Under the pieces are notes generated by a model. That model had not been told where the DNA came from and ran no database searches. It saw only the letters and a program-made list of their open reading frames with translations. The position numbers and the translations under genes were made by a program. Of a DNA stretch of 64,000 bases, positions 60,301 to 64,000 are shown piece by piece (the first letter of the stretch is position 1; every line of letters begins with the position of its first letter). The stretch lies in the NCBI GenBank assembly GCA_036365515.1, contig CM070875.1, positions 10,666,001 through 10,730,000 on the forward strand, read 5' to 3'. Origin of the DNA: Torymus aiolomorphi (lineage: Eukaryota > Arthropoda > Insecta > Hymenoptera > Torymidae).

Positions 60301-61495
60301 ACTATGACGGATGGTATATTTTTAGATTGTTTTTTCGGGAAGCGCGAGAGGGCAAACCTCTCTCCCTCTCCTCGACGTCTTTTTGCCGTCGTCGTTGCCG
60401 CGTGATTGATTGAATTTTCATCGGTCCGACGATTGTGTGTGTGTTTTTGCGCGTGATTGATTATCGAAAACAAATGGACGCGCTCGCAAGCGATAGCTAT
60501 ATATAGTATGGTATAGCAGGACTATATCCCTTGGATACGTAAATTGGGTTAATAGTAATTTTAGATCGTGATTCGTTTGGGCCGACATGTTTGGATTAAA
60601 TTGATAGCTAAATCGACGTATGTGCGCACATGAGAGCAAAATTGATAAATTATTATCTATATATTAGAAGCGCGCGCCTGAGAGATTCTTATCGCGTATA
60701 TATAACATAATAGTGAAAGAAAATTATTCGTAAGCTAATACCGCAGATAACGTAGAATTAAAATTGTATCCAGCCTTAATCCAATCGATGCCGCGTGTCC
60801 AAACAGTCGCATCCCCGGTATATTATACGCAATTAATTTTTCGATTCCTATTTATATTATACATATACGCCCAAAAAGATATGTATTAAAATCACGGCCT
60901 CGCTAATAAAAACTCGTCGCGCAATTATTATTGCCCCCGTCGGACGTCGTCACACACCCGCGCGCCACCGAAAATTAAAATGGATCGTCGTCGTCATCGC
61001 TCTCGCGAAAATTTAATTACGCACGCGCGCGCTCGCGAAGTGCCATTGTTAATTTATTAGATTTGCTGCACACGCGACGCGTATATAGTATAGAGTATAC
61101 ATACATATATACAATCTCTCCTACTAATCGTGTATATGTGCGCATGCGCTACAGCTTTTTCGAGAGGGCGCGGTTATATATAATCCGACGGTTATTATTA
61201 CGGTTGGTTTCAGGATTTGGCTTCATCGAGTCGTCGGGAGGGACTATAATTTCGCGGCGAGGCTCGATGATGGTTAATCGCATGTGAAAATGGGATTCGC
61301 CGGGTCGGTTTTTTTTTCGCGCGCCCGAGGGGGGCGAGGTTCGCGCGCGTGGAAGAGGATTTGCAACGGGGATTCGATTCTTGCGGATGATGTAATTCTC
61401 GAGTTGGATGTATCGGGGTTGTTTGGATGGGAATGGCATTGGGTTAGACAAAGTAGTAGTGTATGTAACGTTACTCATGCGGATGAGATGGAAAT

Positions 61496-62219
61496 TACAC
61501 GGAGAGAAATTTTGTAGTGAAAATTACAAATATTCGAGACTAAATTACCAGTTTCTATGGTAATGGATGGACAGACTGACAATTTCAAACTTTTTACCAA
61601 AGTACCTTGGTAAAATTTTTTTTTAGTTAATTTAAATTAAAAAAATGAACTTTTTTTTATCCATATTGATGGATATATAGTATTTTAATATAGAAATAGA
61701 AACAGAAACAAGGATGAAAAAACATTAAACTGAAAAAAATTTTTACGGATGCGGGATTCGATCCGACGATCTTTGGGTTGAGAGTCCGACGTTCTACCGA
61801 CTGCGCCACGGAAGCTGTTACCAACAGTCATTTGAATCGCCGTTATTACTTACTGAAAATATGTGTATTGTTTTCATTTTAACGTCGCGCACGCCTCTAG
61901 TATCAATCTTCTGAAACACAATAATGCGCAGTGCGCATGCGCGAATACACAAATACCAGGTTATTTGGTAAAATTTATCAGTTTTCTTAGTAAAAATTCT
62001 TAGGTTACCTTGTAAAAATGACTAGATCTCAATTTTTACCAGTGTGTCTGGTAATTTTTATTCCGATAATTTGGTATTTTTTTTAAGTGGTTATGGTAGT
62101 TTTTCCTGGGAAACTTATAAATTGTATTAGAAACCTGGGAATATCACGGCTTTTGACAGTCTATCCATGCACTACCAAGGCACCTTGGTAATTTTTACTC
62201 TAAAATTTCTCTCCGTGTA
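61496..62219. mobile_element. TACACGG-ended element, 724 bp, enclosing a tRNA-like sequence
   Basis: The ends TACACGGAGAGAAATTTT and AAAATTTCTCTCCGTGTA are exact inverted repeats. Further in, both sides carry AAATTAC / GTAATTTTTAC and AAAGTACCTTGGTAAAA-like / CACCTTGGTAATTTTTAC-like phrases. No transposase is present. A tRNA-like sequence lies on the minus strand at 61744-61815. The 3'-side half carries further TACCAGTG and GGTAATTTTTATT repeats. Confidence 0.7.
61744..61815 (-). pseudogene. tRNA-like sequence (degenerate; loop reads CTC anticodon)
   Basis: On the minus strand TGGCGCAGTCGG matches the RNA polymerase III A box and GGATCGAATCC matches the B box with one change, at tRNA spacing. 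The anticodon loop reads CTCTCAA, which would place CTC (Glu) as anticodon. The acceptor halves (GCTTCCG and ATCCGTA) do not pair and the anticodon stem is mismatched, so it should not be a working tRNA. It may be a tRNA pseudogene or the head of a SINE captured by the element around it. Confidence 0.6.
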
Positions 62220-64000
62220 TGTTTGTCCGAAATATAATCCGGAACGATACTTCGTGGATGAATTTCATAAAACAAATGTCAGGTGGATCAGCTTCGAATC
62301 GTTATATTATACAAACGAGTAACATGCCACTTTTACATCGTCGTTACGAAACGCTAATCCCGATCTAATTTTTGTCATACCACCACACTCGCACTGCACC
62401 TTCGTTTTCTTTCTCTCTCTGTGAAATTCAATTAAAAAAAAGTGTTATGCGAAGCCTTAAAAAAACATAAACCCGCAATTACAGCTTCAGTTAAGCCCAA
62501 GACGCGTGCTATACGATCTGCGATCTAGGACACTAATAAAGTTATTATTTTTCGGTCATGTATGGATTCGACACGTGCGCGCTATCGCGGTTATCGGCTC
62601 GCCGCCCTCCCCCTACTCCTCTCCCCCGGTGATATCGATTGCGCGAAACGTCGTATTAATAGCGCCGGGGCACAATAAAAGTTAACGCCGCGTGTTACTC
62701 GATTACACCTGACCGCTCTCTCTCTCTTTCTCTCTCGCAAGTGAGCGAGCGATCGAGCGAGCGCTGCACAGCTGAATATTTTACTCGCCGGGGGACCGCT
62801 CGATTCTCAAAGCGAATTATGACGCGCGCACGGGCAGATGCGGCGGTAACTTTTCAGAAAATATAGTGCGAAATTGAATTCTGTAGTGGAGGCTGGATGG
62901 GTGGAAAGGGGTGGTCGCAAAAACTCGATATTTTCTGCTCTTACGTGCGGAAAATTAAACTTGTAACTCGGTTAGTACGTTTCATTTGGTCGCGACCGAG
63001 TTTGTATGTCGGTTCGGATGTGTGATCGAATTGCCGCAGTCGGGGGTTATTTTCTCTGCACGCGGAGATAAGTAAATTTTGTTATTTATTTATTATTAAG
63101 GAAATTTGGTTATCGGTATCAGTATCGTGTTTCTGGAGTAGTAACTTATTTTGTATATATACTATGCTGTATACCATACAATATCGTATATATAAACTAC
63201 ATTTTCTACTTGATTATGACGAATTATTTTACAAAAGTTATAGTAGCAATAAAACGCATAAAAATTGGACAATGAACGCTATGTATAAGTTATTAATTTA
63301 TTATCTCCCGTTCATCAATAATAACCCTCCTAATTCCAGCCTCCCACACAGCAATCCCTTTTCGCCCTGAATAACCGATAAAATCCCGGTCAACCTCATC
63401 CCTAACCATCCCTTCCTCATTTTCATTCTTCTCAGCAGCAGACCCGCAAACGTCACAGCCTGCCGGAACTCCTTCCTTTCTTAGAAAAAAAAATCAAACC
63501 TTATACACCCCCAACATCCTCATTAAACCCTGCAAAATATACGACACCGCAAGTTGCCCCCGATAATCGTCTTATATTTTCCTGCCCCCTTTCCTCTATC
63601 TCCCCCCGCTAATTACCATGTCAAAGGGAAAATTATTTATCGCCCGCTCGACCTCGCGCCGATTAATAACGGCGAAGGGGAGAATTTAGTGGCGCCGTTA
63701 AAGTGTCCGTGGGCGATGGCGAAAAAAACGAGGAGACAAAGGAGGTGGAAGAGAGGAAGAGAGAGGATGGATTTATTTCCGGGTAGGATCTACCTTCTCA
63801 TCATCGACGTCGATGGTCGGAGAAGAGAGAAAGAGAGAGAGACAGGGTGATTAAGACACGTGTGTCGGAGTTATTTTTACGGCAGGTGTTGCAAAGTTAA
63901 TTTGTCGAGAAGTGGGGAGAGAGACAAAGAGAGAGGTCAATGATTGGCGAGTAATTAGGAATTTATGATTGTCGTTGCGTGGCTGTTGCGGGTGATGATT

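Noticed and set aside
61744..61815. Functional tRNA-Glu gene
   Set aside because: Acceptor and anticodon stems do not pair; only the A and B boxes and the loop are tRNA-like.

Overview
The window is eukaryotic nuclear DNA. Its genes have short AT-rich introns with canonical GT/AG ends, there are long non-coding stretches, and small foldback DNA transposons and GA/CT and CA/GT microsatellites are dense. CpG is abundant. The gene set (aldo-keto reductase, ADAT1, RCL1, TRAPPC12, DNAJA1, a Rap1/TERF2IP homologue and an MBD5/6-type protein) together with mariner, hAT and PIF/Harbinger remnants suits an insect. The texture suggests a hymenopteran, perhaps a parasitoid wasp; that is inference only, because no marker gene settles it.

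Layout. 1-9.5 kb is gene-poor: AT-rich DNA, a GC-rich patch with splice-donor-like sites (about 781-980), then a pile-up of DNA transposons. These include a hAT element with an 8-bp target duplication carrying a ~92-bp tandem array (4405-5231) and nested PIF/Harbinger elements (5475-8739) with two N-terminal transposase remnants. 9.6-17.3 kb is a compact gene cluster: aldo-keto reductase (+), ADAT1 (+), RCL1 (-) and TRAPPC12 (+). RCL1 and TRAPPC12 are divergent across about 0.9 kb; ADAT1 and RCL1 converge. 19.6-23.9 kb holds a DNAJA1-type Hsp40 on the minus strand, with a perfect three-unit heat-shock element just upstream of its inferred promoter. 24.1-27.2 kb is a ~3 kb composite foldback with direct and inverted arrays of an ~88-bp unit related to the array in the first hAT element. 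27.6-28.0 kb is a frameshifted, truncated mariner transposase. 28.3-30.3 kb is a compact 8-exon minus-strand gene that reads as a Rap1/TERF2IP homologue (BRCT plus Myb-like).

The right half (about 32.5-64 kb) appears to belong to one long-intron gene on the plus strand. It has a GC-rich 5' UTR exon ending at 34287, a first coding exon at 36758-38236 rich in glutamine that ends inside a methyl-CpG-binding-like domain of MBD5/MBD6 type, and then at least 25.8 kb of intron running off the window. That intron has no convincing exon. It holds long microsatellites, three copies of a hAT MITE family with exact 8-bp target duplications, three elements with TACAC-type ends (one enclosing a tRNA-like sequence), and purine/pyrimidine-rich tracts.

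The genes are housekeeping (tRNA editing, ribosome biogenesis, ER-Golgi trafficking, chaperone, telomere/chromatin) and do not form a pathway. The most unusual content is the mobile-element architecture, the insect Rap1 homologue, and the overlapping upstream ORFs ahead of the MBD gene.
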